The notes: generated by a model not told the origin, from the letters alone. A stretch of DNA of 64,000 nucleotides from JAAYUK01 sp964392915 (GCA_964392915.1 CAYMRS010000003.1:27463-91462); one strand, 5' to 3'. Positions 1-7,695 are shown, numbered from the stretch's first letter. Program-made: numbers and translations.

Positions 1-111
1 AGAAAAGGAAGAAACCCCCGCCGTATCCTGCCGCGCTTTTTGGGGGGCGTTTTCTTTGGCATGGATTTCGGCTCTGAAGCGCGGCGAGTCATCAAAGACG
101 TCCCGAGCCAT
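1..111 (-). CDS. possible N-terminal part of an unidentified protein (cut by window edge)
   Basis: An open frame begins at an ATG 23 bases downstream of the LOG gene stop, on the same strand, and stays open to the window edge. It gives 37 residues beginning MARDVFDDSPRFRAE. No clear Shine-Dalgarno sequence precedes it and I do not recognise the peptide. The spacing would suit an operon partner of the LOG gene, but this may be chance. Confidence 0.3.
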   Translation of the reverse strand, partial: MARDVFDDSPRFRAEIHAKENAPQKARQDTAGVSSFS

Positions 112-134
112 GCTGCCGTGCGCGCCGCCTGCTG

Positions 135-1172
135 CTACGCATAGTCGTTCAGCGCCTCGACGAAGCTTTTGAGCCGCCCGAAATCGAACCGGTTGAAGTC
201 GAGCACAAGCCTCGGAAGGTCGGCGAGCTCGGGCTCGTCCGCTTCCGCGGGGAGCTGTCCGATTGTCCGGATTGTGCCGCCCGGCAGCAGCATGTCCTGA
301 AAGCGCGCCTGAAGCTCCTCAATCGCGCCCTCCGGAAGCGGCTTCTGCATGCGCACCACCGGAAGCCCATCCACATACCTGATGCTGTGAAACCTGCGGT
401 AATATTTTCGAACAGCGGCAACCGCGCTCTCCACGGTGTCGACCCGCTCGAACAGATGAAAGTCGCCGTCGCTCACATAGCCCTGCGCGAGCAGTTCGTC
501 GTGGAAAAAATGAATCCATTTTTCCCAGTAGGTGCCGCCCGGTTCATCAATAAGGATGAGCGGCATCGGCGTTGCCTTGCCGGTCTGCATGAGGGTCAGC
601 GTCTCCATCGCCTCGTCAAGCGTGCCGAACCCGCCCGGGAAAAGCGCTATGGCGCAGGCCTCCCGGAGGAACGCCACCTTGCGGTTGAAGAAGTATTTAT
701 AGGTGATGAGCCGCGGATTTCCCTCGAGCGCGTCGTTCGCCCTCTGCTCAAACGGCAGGCGGATATTGACGCCGAACGACATGCCTGGGCCGGCGCCGAT
801 ATTGGCCGCCTCCATAATGCCGCCGCCCGCGCCGGTAATGACCATGAAGCCTTCTTCCGCGAGGCGCCTGCCGAACTCCACCGCCATCTGATAGACCGGC
901 TCCTGGGGTTTGGTGCGCGCGGAACCGAAGACCGTCACCTTCCGCACCTGACGGTACGGGCCGAATATCCGCGTTGTTATGCGCATTTCCTTCATCGTCG
1001 TGTTCATCAGCTTGAGGTCGGAGCGGTCCCCGCTCTCCTGCCCCGCCTTGAGCGCGGCGATAATCATTTCGCGGACAAGGTCCGGACAGCAGACCTGCCC
1101 GGCGGCATCGATCAGGGTGTCGATAGCGATATCTATATCGCCGTTGGTACGTGAAAAATTGAGTCGTCTCAT
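135..1172 (-). CDS. LOG family protein (TIGR00730-like, extended form)
   Basis: This 345-residue protein belongs to the LOG/'lysine decarboxylase-like' family, a Rossmann-type fold. Characterised members release free bases from nucleotide monophosphates. The signature PGGFGTLDE lies at about residues 179-187, and a nucleotide-binding stretch VFGSARTK starts near residue 81. Typical LOG proteins are about 190 residues, so this one carries an N-terminal extension of about 75 residues and a long C-terminal region. Its ATG overlaps the stop of the upstream methyltransferase gene by four bases (ATGA), so the two are probably translationally coupled. The substrate cannot be told from sequence. Confidence 0.85.
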   Translation of the reverse strand: MRRLNFSRTNGDIDIAIDTLIDAAGQVCCPDLVREMIIAALKAGQESGDRSDLKLMNTTMKEMRITTRIFGPYRQVRKVTVFGSARTKPQEPVYQMAVEFGRRLAEEGFMVITGAGGGIMEAANIGAGPGMSFGVNIRLPFEQRANDALEGNPRLITYKYFFNRKVAFLREACAIALFPGGFGTLDEAMETLTLMQTGKATPMPLILIDEPGGTYWEKWIHFFHDELLAQGYVSDGDFHLFERVDTVESAVAAVRKYYRRFHSIRYVDGLPVVRMQKPLPEGAIEELQARFQDMLLPGGTIRTIGQLPAEADEPELADLPRLVLDFNRFDFGRLKSFVEALNDYA

Positions 1173-1804
1173 GCGGGATTCCTCATTTCATTGAATTTCT
1201 GCGTCGTCCGATAGACAAAAAGAAAAAAATCGTGCGGGATGCGGTCAAGCCGCAGGGAGACATGCGGCGATAACTCGCCTGCCGCGAAGGCGAGCATGAC
1301 CCCGGGATTCAGGTAGTTCAGCTCAAAATCCTTTTTCGGATTGAGATCGGAAAGCGCGTTGAACGCGAGGCCCTTCCTGCACCGCGGGTAGAGCTTTCTC
1401 AGAACCCCGCATATCGTCTCTTCAAGCCCCTGGACCTTCAGATTGAAAACACCGCAGAGCAGGATATAATCGAACTCTTCGGCAAGCTCCTGCTGTTCGA
1501 TGTCAAATACCTCGAAGCGCGCTTCCGGATATTTGTTCCGCGCGTGTTCAATCAGCTTCGGATTTATGTCATAGCCGGCATAGTCAACCGGCACTCCGCG
1601 TTCGAGCAGGAAGGCATACAGCCCGCCGGTACCGCAACCGTAGTCCAGAATCTTCGCGCCGGCAAGGTCGCCGATATCGAGCAGCGCGCGGTAATGCGCG
1701 GTCTGTCCTGGTGCCGTCCAGCGGACCGCTTCGGGCCGATCGCCATGCAGCATGAGCGTGCGCTCAAAGAAAGAAACAACATACTCCTTTGCCAGTTCAT
1801 CCAT
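1169..1804 (-). CDS. class I SAM-dependent methyltransferase
   Basis: A 211-residue Rossmann-fold methyltransferase. The SAM-binding motif I, ILDYGCGTGG, is at residues 52-61, with an acidic residue about 20 residues further on (YAGYDINP) and a post-motif YILLCGVFN. I chose the ATG at 1804 (MDELAKEY) rather than the one at 1840, because an extended -10 element ends six bases before it and no Shine-Dalgarno is present; the upstream ATG would lie inside or before the promoter. It precedes the LOG gene with an ATGA overlap. Its substrate is unknown. Confidence 0.8.
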   Translation of the reverse strand: MDELAKEYVVSFFERTLMLHGDRPEAVRWTAPGQTAHYRALLDIGDLAGAKILDYGCGTGGLYAFLLERGVPVDYAGYDINPKLIEHARNKYPEARFEVFDIEQQELAEEFDYILLCGVFNLKVQGLEETICGVLRKLYPRCRKGLAFNALSDLNPKKDFELNYLNPGVMLAFAAGELSPHVSLRLDRIPHDFFLFVYRTTQKFNEMRNPA

Positions 1805-1810
1805 CTGTCG

Positions 1811-1819
1811 ATTATACCA
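1811..1819 (-). promoter_or_regulatory. extended -10 promoter, probably leaderless, for the methyltransferase-LOG operon
   Basis: On the minus strand the sequence reads TGGTATAAT, a perfect -10 hexamer with the TGn extension, followed by CGACAG and then the ATG. Transcription starting seven or so bases after the -10 would begin at the start codon. No good -35 is seen, which is common with extended -10 promoters. Confidence 0.6.
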
Positions 1820-1891
1820 AGGCTGGGCAGCGCCGCGCACTTTTCTGCATAATATCAGGTGAGGATATATCTCAAGGTGGAGGAGTATTAA

Positions 1892-2314
1892 ATGATAAAT
1901 GTCATGTTTCTCTGCACCGCCAACTCCTGCTGGAGCCAGATGGCGGAAGGGCTGGCGCGCGAGCTTGGCAAAGGGCTGATCGAGGCGCGGAGCGCAGGCG
2001 TGTTTGCCGTCGCTGTCCAGCCGCGCGCCATCGCGGTAATGCGGGAGATAGGCGTGGATATTTCACATCAGAAATCCAGGGTCATGGATCTCAATCTCAT
2101 GAAAAACATGGATTACGTCATTACGCTTTGTGACAGCGGGGCGGAGGCCTGTCCGGTGCTGCCGGAACAGGTAAAGCGAATCCACTGGTCTGTCAGAGAC
2201 CCCGTCGGCTTCATCGGGACGGAGGAGGAAATCATGCACGACTTTCGCCGTGCGCGAAACGAGCTCAGGGGACGCATCGAGGCCCTGCTGAATGCTCTCC
2301 GTGATAAACATTAA
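1892..2314 (+). CDS. ArsC-like / low-molecular-weight phosphatase fold protein lacking the P-loop arginine
   Basis: A 140-residue protein of the thioredoxin-coupled arsenate reductase (LMW tyrosine phosphatase) fold. The N-terminal loop is C8-TANSC-W14-S15, where the family has C-x5-R-S. The redox cysteines C80 and C87 (LCDSGAEACP) and the DP pair at D103 are present. Position 14 is Trp (codon TGG at 1931-1933) in place of the Arg that binds the oxyanion; CGG to TGG is a single transition. The start has a GGAGG Shine-Dalgarno and is the first gene of a forward cluster. It could be a non-catalytic or altered-specificity ArsC relative, or a recently inactivated one. Confidence 0.75.
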   Translation: MINVMFLCTANSCWSQMAEGLARELGKGLIEARSAGVFAVAVQPRAIAVMREIGVDISHQKSRVMDLNLMKNMDYVITLCDSGAEACPVLPEQVKRIHWSVRDPVGFIGTEEEIMHDFRRARNELRGRIEALLNALRDKH

Positions 2315-2343
2315 ACCGGCATATGCCTATTAAGGAGATACTC

Positions 2344-3117
2344 ATGAGCGAAAAAAGCGTAGGATTCATTGGTGGAGGAAGAATTGTCCGTATTATGCTG
2401 CAGGTGCTGAAACGCACCGGGTCAATGCCGGCGACAACGGTCGTAAGCGATCCGAACCTTGATGCGATAGCCTCGTTCCCGCAGGTGTTTCCGGGAGTCA
2501 GGGCGACGACGGATAACCGGGAAGCCGCTGCGCAGGACATTGTGTTCCTGGCGGTGCATCCGCAGGTTGTTCCGGTCGTGCTCCCCGAGATTAAGACCGC
2601 GCTGAAACCGGAGGCGATTTTCATATCCCTTTCACCACAGCCGTCCATCGGCCACTTCAAGGCGATGCTGGGAGGCTTCGACCGCATCGTGCGGCTGCTC
2701 CCCAATGCCGCGTCATTTGTCGGATCAGGATACAATCCGGTCGTCTTCGCTCCCGCCATTTCCGAAGAGGAGAAAAAATGGCTCAAGGAGCTTTTCGCCC
2801 TGTTCGGGGCATGCCCGGAGGTGACGGAAGAAAAGATTCCCGCGTATGCTGTGCTGACCGCGATGGGGCCGACTTACTTCTGGTTTCAGATTCATGAGCT
2901 GCATAAGATTGCTGAATCGTTCGGTCTTACCTATCAGGATGTTCAGGAAGCGATGTTCGGCATGCTTGGCGGCACACTCAGAACCTATTACACATCGCAG
3001 CTTCCGCCGGAGCGCGTCATGGACCTCGTGCCGGTCAAGCCGCTGGCGGATATGGAGGAGCCCGTCAGGGAGGCATATCGCACAAAACTGCCCGCGCTCT
3101 ATGAAAAAATCCGGTAA
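2344..3117 (+). CDS. ProC-like NAD(P)-dependent oxidoreductase
   Basis: A 257-residue protein with an N-terminal Rossmann motif GFIGGGRI and a C-terminal helical domain (TAMGPTYFWFQIHEL) aligned with the pyrroline-5-carboxylate reductase dimerisation domain. The classic SGSGPAY signature of ProC is not kept, so proline synthesis is uncertain. The ATG at 2344 is chosen over one at 2323 because AAGGAG lies eight bases before it. It sits 29 bases after the ArsC-like gene and 21 bases before the radical SAM gene, so the three probably share a transcript. proA is elsewhere in the window (12.3 kb), but I see no canonical proC. Confidence 0.75.
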   Translation: MSEKSVGFIGGGRIVRIMLQVLKRTGSMPATTVVSDPNLDAIASFPQVFPGVRATTDNREAAAQDIVFLAVHPQVVPVVLPEIKTALKPEAIFISLSPQPSIGHFKAMLGGFDRIVRLLPNAASFVGSGYNPVVFAPAISEEEKKWLKELFALFGACPEVTEEKIPAYAVLTAMGPTYFWFQIHELHKIAESFGLTYQDVQEAMFGMLGGTLRTYYTSQLPPERVMDLVPVKPLADMEEPVREAYRTKLPALYEKIR

Positions 3118-3138
3118 ACGCAGACACGCGGCGACATC

Positions 3139-4191
3139 ATGACTGCTCCTGTTCAGAAGCGTCCGCTTGGGGAACGCATACGGGCCGGGATTGCGGCGTT
3201 TCGCCATCCGGTGCTGGACTGGCTCCAGATAGAAGTAACTTCCCGATGCAATGCCGCATGCAGGTACTGTCCGCGCACGGTCTACCGGAATGCGTGGCTC
3301 TCTGCGGATATGCCGCTTGAACTCTTCACCACGCTCGGCCCGGCAATGGGGAAAGCAAAGCTGGTCCATCTGCAGGGATGGGGGGAGCCGTTTCTCCATC
3401 CTGACTTCCTGGGTATGGTGCGCTTTGCGAAAGAGCGCGGATGCCGTGTCAGCACGACAACCAACGGCGTCTGTATCGATGAGCCGCTGCTCGACGGCAT
3501 CATGGCATCCGGCCTCAGCATGATTGCTTTTTCGCTGGCAGGCTTCGGGGAAACGAACGCCGCGCTCCGCGCCGGAACCGACAGCGGGCATATCACCTCG
3601 CTCATCAGAAAGCTCCACCTGAAGAAACTTGCCCTTGGACGAGCCGAGCCGAAGATTCACGTTGCGTTCATGCTTTTTTCCTCGACGCTGGGGAAGGTCG
3701 AACAGATTCCGTCCAAGCTCGCGGGCATCGGGGTCGATCAGGTGGTGATCAGCACGCTCGATTTCGTGGCACAACCGGAACTTGATGACGAGGCATTGCG
3801 TCCGGTCTCGGCTGAGGATCATGCTGATCTGAGCCGGCAAATCGGCGAAACCGTCGAGGCCTGCCGCCGCGTCGGGCTCCCGGTGCATTTCCGGCTGCCG
3901 TCGCCGGCTGTGCGCAATCGGCTTTGCACTGAAAACGTCCTTTCCTCAGCGGTTGTCGGCGCGGACGGTTTGGTCTCTCCCTGCGTGTTTTCCGCTCTTC
4001 CTGTCGGTGATGTATCGTATTGCGAAAACCGTGCGCTAAAACAGTATGAACGCATAGGTTACGGCTCAATTGCGGAGATCTCCTTTCCTGAAGTATGGGC
4101 CGGTTCCACTGCCGGGGCTTTCAGGTCTTCGTTCTCTGTCGGGGACTACGCTCCGCTCTGCCGCGCATGCCCAAAGCGGAGTGAACAGTAG
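3139..4191 (+). CDS. radical SAM/SPASM domain protein
   Basis: A 350-residue radical SAM enzyme. The cluster-binding motif C37-x3-C41-x2-C44 (CNAACRYC) is followed by a GWGEPFLHPDF stretch, which is the GGE-like SAM-binding element. The C-terminal part contains LVSPCVF and CRACP cysteines and a gsi-type segment, consistent with a SPASM auxiliary Fe-S domain. Members modify peptides, proteins or cofactors. No small precursor peptide gene is evident next to it, so the substrate is unknown. It follows the ProC-like gene by 21 bases. Confidence 0.85.
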   Translation: MTAPVQKRPLGERIRAGIAAFRHPVLDWLQIEVTSRCNAACRYCPRTVYRNAWLSADMPLELFTTLGPAMGKAKLVHLQGWGEPFLHPDFLGMVRFAKERGCRVSTTTNGVCIDEPLLDGIMASGLSMIAFSLAGFGETNAALRAGTDSGHITSLIRKLHLKKLALGRAEPKIHVAFMLFSSTLGKVEQIPSKLAGIGVDQVVISTLDFVAQPELDDEALRPVSAEDHADLSRQIGETVEACRRVGLPVHFRLPSPAVRNRLCTENVLSSAVVGADGLVSPCVFSALPVGDVSYCENRALKQYERIGYGSIAEISFPEVWAGSTAGAFRSSFSVGDYAPLCRACPKRSEQ

Positions 4192-4255
4192 CCCGGATTA
4201 TCCCGAATACGGGATTATGCCTGTAACGGTTCGATTTCCCGCCCGGGTTCCCTTC

Positions 4256-4264
4256 TGGTATAAT
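4256..4264 (+). promoter_or_regulatory. extended -10 promoter upstream of the thioredoxin-CcdA fusion gene
   Basis: TGGTATAAT is a perfect extended -10 element in the 151-base gap after the radical SAM gene. The main gene starts 79 bases later, and a 17-codon ORF starts seven bases after the hexamer. Confidence 0.5.
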
Positions 4265-4271
4265 CAATTTC

Positions 4272-4325
4272 ATGACAACAGTACCAATTCTGCACGCCTG
4301 CTGTTCGCGGGCTTCTTCGCACTGA
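4272..4325 (+). CDS. candidate 17-residue leader ORF
   Basis: An ATG seven bases after the -10 hexamer opens MTTVPILHACCSRASSH and stops 17 bases before the fusion gene's ATG. It is out of frame with the downstream gene. It has no Shine-Dalgarno, so it would have to be read from a leaderless transcript. The two adjacent cysteines are notable given the thiol chemistry of the next gene. It may well be chance. Confidence 0.2.
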   Translation: MTTVPILHACCSRASSH

Positions 4326-4342
4326 ACCCTTCTGCGCATGCC

Positions 4343-5761
4343 ATGAAGAAAAAATCTTTCCTGCTCGCGTTGTTTTTCTGTTTCACGCTCCTGAACATCC
4401 TTCCGTCATATGCAGCCGGAACCGACGAACCGGCAGTCTGCAAGCAGTCTGCACAGGAACCGTGCGCTGATGCGAACCTCAAGAAGCCTGAGTCGTCGGT
4501 TTTGCCGAAGATTCCGGCATCCCCTGCTCCGGCGGCGGCGCCACGCGGGTCTCGCGCATCTGAACCCTTCACCGTCTATTTCTTTGAAGGAGAAGGCTGT
4601 CCTCACTGTGATGACGAGAAAAAATTTCTTGCTGAAATGAAGAAGAAGTATCCGAAAATGCGCGTGCTCGATTATGAGGTCTGGCATAACCGGGAAAACG
4701 CGCAGGTACTCGGAATAATGGCAAAGGCGCATGGCATACAGGCAGGTAGCGTACCGGTTACGTTCATCGGCCTGAAAAGCTATGTCGGCTTCTCGGAACA
4801 GACGAAAGAATCCCTGCGCAACGCCATCGAGGAGTGCGCGCAGAAAGGGTGCCCCGACCCTGCCGACCGGCTGATGAGGAAAGAACCGGAAGCAGCCGGA
4901 GACTCAGCACCGCAGCCTTCTTTGACGCCGGAGCCGCAGGAGACTTCTATCTACGTACCTCTCATCGGAAAAGTCGATGCGGCATCCCTGTCACTGCCCG
5001 TGATGACCGTTGCAATCGCGGGGCTCGACAGCTTTAATCCCTGCGCATTTTTTGTCCTGTTTTCGCTGCTCGGCATCCTTATTCATGCACATTCTCGCGC
5101 GAAAATGCTTCTTGTCGGCGGAATATTCGTCTTTTTTTCCGGTTTCATTTATTTCCTGTTCATGGCAGCGTGGCTGAATATTTTCCTGCTGCTCGGCAGT
5201 GTTGCGCTCATAACGACCGCCGCCGGCATCGTCTCGATTATCATCGCCGCCATCAACATCAAGGACTTCTTCTGGTTCAGGGAAGGCGCTTCGCTCACCA
5301 TCCCGGATTCTGCAAAACCAAAGCTGTTCGACCGCATGCGCAAGCTGCTGAAAGCATCGTCGCTGCCCTCCGTTATCGCGGGAACTATTGTGCTCGCAAT
5401 CGCTGCGAATTCCTATGAACTGCTCTGCACCGCTGGATTCCCGATGGTCTTCACGCGCATACTCACTCTCAACCATTTGCCCTCAGGCACGTATTATGCT
5501 TATCTGGCTCTTTATAATATCGTCTATGTCATTCCGCTCGCCACGATTGTCTGCATCTTCAGCATTACGCTCGGCAAACGCCGGTTGAGCGAGTGGGAGG
5601 GCCGGGTGCTCAAGCTGGTATCAGGTATGATGATGTTTGGACTCGGCAGCATGCTTGTATGGAATCCGGCATTGCTGAACAACATTTTCGTCTCATTCAG
5701 CGTTCTTGCGGGGGCAGTCGCGATTTCAGCCGTCATTGCGCTGGTCATCAAAAAGAAGTAG
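4343..5761 (+). CDS. periplasmic thioredoxin domain fused to a CcdA/DsbD-type membrane domain
   Basis: A 472-residue thiol:disulfide interchange protein. Residues 1-24 form a signal peptide. A thioredoxin-like domain carries C86-P-H-C89. After a proline-rich linker (about 180-205) comes a CcdA-like membrane domain of about six segments with one Cys in each half: C234 (FNPCAFFVLF) and C362 (NSYELLCTAG). Such proteins carry electrons from cytoplasmic thioredoxin to the periplasm. The domain order is the reverse of classic DsbD, which has its thioredoxin domain at the C terminus. I start at 4343 because an upstream in-frame start (4070) lies inside the radical SAM gene and would bury the signal peptide. 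Confidence 0.8.
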   Translation: MKKKSFLLALFFCFTLLNILPSYAAGTDEPAVCKQSAQEPCADANLKKPESSVLPKIPASPAPAAAPRGSRASEPFTVYFFEGEGCPHCDDEKKFLAEMKKKYPKMRVLDYEVWHNRENAQVLGIMAKAHGIQAGSVPVTFIGLKSYVGFSEQTKESLRNAIEECAQKGCPDPADRLMRKEPEAAGDSAPQPSLTPEPQETSIYVPLIGKVDAASLSLPVMTVAIAGLDSFNPCAFFVLFSLLGILIHAHSRAKMLLVGGIFVFFSGFIYFLFMAAWLNIFLLLGSVALITTAAGIVSIIIAAINIKDFFWFREGASLTIPDSAKPKLFDRMRKLLKASSLPSVIAGTIVLAIAANSYELLCTAGFPMVFTRILTLNHLPSGTYYAYLALYNIVYVIPLATIVCIFSITLGKRRLSEWEGRVLKLVSGMMMFGLGSMLVWNPALLNNIFVSFSVLAGAVAISAVIALVIKKK

Positions 5762-5814
5762 TTTCCTGACCGACTGCCAGGCCTCCTTATCCCCAAATGG
5801 TCATGGTCAGGAAA
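5762..5814 (+). terminator. inverted repeat after the CcdA fusion gene
   Basis: TTTCCTGACC at 5762-5771 pairs perfectly with GGTCAGGAAA at 5805-5814. The loop is long (33 bases) and there is no strong U tract, so this may be a weak terminator, an mRNA-end structure or a repeat remnant. Confidence 0.35.
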
Positions 5815-5852
5815 TAAGATCGCGCGCAGTGCACGGCGAGGCAAGCCGCATC

Positions 5853-5887
5853 TGTTATACTTGATGCATATGTTTCTCAGGAGGTGA
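5853..5887 (+). promoter_or_regulatory. extended -10 promoter and strong ribosome binding site for the 76-residue protein
   Basis: TGTTATACT at 5853-5861 is an extended -10 element. A strong AGGAGGTGA Shine-Dalgarno follows at about 5879-5887, seven bases before the ATG at 5895. Confidence 0.5.
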
Positions 5888-5894
5888 CAAGCAG

Positions 5895-6125
5895 ATGGGT
5901 GAAATTGAAGACATGGCAATGAACGTAGCGAATGCTTATGAAGACCACTATTTCAATACCGCAAAGCGGGCGGTTTTTGACGCGCTTCTGAACAGATATC
6001 TCTCGGTGGCCGGCAGCATTGCGGATGACGACCTTTACGAAAACGTCGTCACGCTGGGACAGCGGCATCCCGACGAATTCAGGCGGTTTATCGATGAACT
6101 GCGGCAGAGCAACCTGCTCCCATAG
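5895..6125 (+). CDS. small acidic protein of unknown function
   Basis: A 76-residue protein beginning MGEIEDMAMNVANAYEDHY, with no cysteine and no membrane segment. It is probably all helical and cytoplasmic. It has its own promoter and one of the best ribosome binding sites in the window, so expression is likely. I do not recognise a family. No gene follows it closely on the same strand. Confidence 0.65.
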   Translation: MGEIEDMAMNVANAYEDHYFNTAKRAVFDALLNRYLSVAGSIADDDLYENVVTLGQRHPDEFRRFIDELRQSNLLP

Positions 6126-6589
6126 TCAAACGCACCAGATGTATTCAGCGGGATTGCCCCCCTGCACATCTCAAGACGTCTGAGACGCGAGAGTTTCCTG
6201 CCTGAGTCACCTGCTTTGGGATCCTCTCCGTTGCGACACCTCCGTCTCGTATTTTACCCGATACGCTGGTGTCCACTTTTTTCACCTTATCGCAGACGTT
6301 TCCTGAGCCCGGCCAACGCAGTAAAGCCAAAAGCAATGAGCAGGACGGATGCAGGCTCCGCCTCCTCATAGGGGCCTTCAGAAGCCGGGAAGTTCATACT
6401 TATAAGTATGGGCGGTTGTTAACCATTGAAGACCTTGAGGCTATTCGTAAACATATCGCGACAGACAGGCCGCTGGCTGCACAAGCCGTCCCGCAAAAGA
6501 TAGTCTGAGCGATTCATCCTTCAATTGGGAGGCGATGAACTTGTATATAACTTTGCTTCTTTGGGGGGATTTCAAACAGATGCGGCAAA
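6126..6589. other. 464-base gene-poor stretch with a palindrome and a possible ORF remnant
   Basis: No convincing gene is seen. A perfect 16-base palindrome, CATACTTATAAGTATG, lies at 6395-6410. A forward frame from there reads HTYKYGRLLTIEDLEAIRKH and ends at 6508; it resembles the end of a small helix-turn-helix or excisionase-type protein, but the upstream part (from 6269) is low-complexity and unconvincing. It may be the remnant of a mobile gene. Confidence 0.3.
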
Positions 6590-6934
6590 CTATAGCGATC
6601 GCAAATACTCTTCCCATTCTATCGGAAGAAGATATTTCTTTTTATTGTTGCACGACTTGCAGGCAGTGACAAGATTGGCTTTGGTGGATTTGCCGCCGCG
6701 GATGAGCGGAACAATGTGATCCATGGTAAGTTCCGGCGGGGGGACTTTCGCGTTACAGTAATAACAGACGCCCCGGGCAAGCTTCTGTTTCCACCAGGCG
6801 CTCTGCCGCAGTTCACGCGCCTTGCCTCGCTCCCGCTTGATCTCCTCGTCGGAGCCGACCGGGATGAACGATCCTATCTTCGTCCCCTCTTGTTCTCTTC
6901 TTCTTCGTAATACTTTTTGTAGACGATGTCCCAC
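6590..6934 (-). CDS. HNH endonuclease family protein
   Basis: A 114-residue protein with an HNH/McrA-type module in its C-terminal half: C57-x2-C60 (CYYC), the D72-H73 pair in TMDHIVPLIRGG, and C92-x2-C95 followed by NNKKK. The paired CxxC motifs bind the structural zinc and the HNH residues would bind the catalytic metal. The basic N terminus may contact nucleic acid. It starts at a GTG 61 bases inside the DUF507 gene upstream, and I see no later start that keeps the domain. It is the last gene of the rpsF operon. The target is unknown. Confidence 0.75.
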   Translation of the reverse strand: MGHRLQKVLRRRREQEGTKIGSFIPVGSDEEIKRERGKARELRQSAWWKQKLARGVCYYCNAKVPPPELTMDHIVPLIRGGKSTKANLVTACKSCNNKKKYLLPIEWEEYLRSL

Positions 6935-7152
6935 TCCGGACTGCCTTCGACCAGCCTTTTGGAAAGCGTGTCAATCTTGGCGCGCACCGCGGTGTCAAGA
7001 TCTTCTCCAAGTTTCAGCTCGGCGACGAACACCCGCTTTATTTCCCGGCGGATATCGCCCTCTTCAACTTTCGCCTCAAGGAGTCCCTGCTGAAGCAGTC
7101 CGCGCAAAAGCATGTGGGTGGTGTGGGTGATTTTGTCCTCGGAAAGCATCAT
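6874..7152 (-). CDS. DUF507 family protein (second copy)
   Basis: A 92-residue DUF507 protein beginning MMLSEDKITHTTHMLLRGLL, highly charged and probably helical. The family has no established function. Its start overlaps the stop of the first DUF507 gene by four bases and its end overlaps the HNH gene. Together with the first copy it takes the place usually held by rplI after rpsR. Confidence 0.8.
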   Translation of the reverse strand: MMLSEDKITHTTHMLLRGLLQQGLLEAKVEEGDIRREIKRVFVAELKLGEDLDTAVRAKIDTLSKRLVEGSPEWDIVYKKYYEEEENKRGRR

Positions 7153-7430
7153 AGGATGATGTTCCTTTCCCTGACAAGCTTCATCTTGGTCATTTCGAAA
7201 AGTTTGCGGTAGTCCATGCGGCCCTTGTTGATTTCGTTTTCGTGTTTCCGGAGCATCTGCCGCACCTCTTCGCTGAGGCGATCTTCAATGGTAAGTTCGT
7301 ACATGAGCAGTTTTTCGGTTTCTTCAACAAGCTGCGGCAGCGGGACCGTCGGCTCAATGAGGTCTTTCTTCATCAGAGCATCGACGATCCGCTGCGAAAT
7401 CACCGGAACCCAGTTCTTTGGGATCCGCAT
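7149..7430 (-). CDS. DUF507 family protein (first copy)
   Basis: A 93-residue DUF507 protein (MRIPKNWVPVISQRIVDALM). It lies four bases after rpsR and overlaps the next DUF507 gene by four bases (ATGA). The two copies differ clearly in sequence, so the pair is an old duplication that may act as a heterodimer; that last point is inference. Confidence 0.8.
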   Translation of the reverse strand: MRIPKNWVPVISQRIVDALMKKDLIEPTVPLPQLVEETEKLLMYELTIEDRLSEEVRQMLRKHENEINKGRMDYRKLFEMTKMKLVRERNIIL

Positions 7431-7434
7431 GCGT

Positions 7435-7665
7435 CTAGCGCTCCATGAACGGCATAAGCGCGATAGTGCGGGCGCGTTTGATTGCTTCGGTCAACTCGCG
7501 CTGATGAGCGGCGCAGGTGCCGGTCATCTTGCGGGAAAGGATCTTTCCGCGCTCGGTCATATAGCTCCGGAGCGTCTTGAGCTCCTTGTAGTCAATGAAC
7601 GGAACTTTATCCGCGCAGAATCTGCAGAACTTTCTTCTCTGGAATCTCCTCTGTTGGTATGCCAT
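7435..7665 (-). CDS. rpsR: 30S ribosomal protein S18
   Basis: A 76-residue protein with the S18 signature: basic N terminus, FCRFCADKVPFIDYKE, and TGTCAAHQRELTEAIKRAR. S18 binds the platform of the small subunit as a dimer with S6. The order rpsF-ssb-rpsR is the classic bacterial arrangement. The CRFC cysteines and C50 suggest a zinc-binding type. Confidence 0.97.
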   Translation of the reverse strand: MAYQQRRFQRRKFCRFCADKVPFIDYKELKTLRSYMTERGKILSRKMTGTCAAHQRELTEAIKRARTIALMPFMER

Positions 7666-7695
7666 ATATCTATCCTTCCTTTTCTCTGATGTCGT

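Noticed and set aside
387..1154. 255-codon forward frame opposite the LOG gene
   Set aside because: Antisense shadow of a strong family match; no ribosome binding site.
4070..4342. N-terminal extension of the thioredoxin-CcdA fusion
   Set aside because: It overlaps the radical SAM gene and would hide the signal peptide; the promoter lies inside it.
6540..6674. 44-codon forward ORF with a good GGGAGGCG site next to the HNH gene
   Set aside because: It runs antisense over the HNH gene's end and encodes no recognisable protein; the Shine-Dalgarno match alone is not enough.
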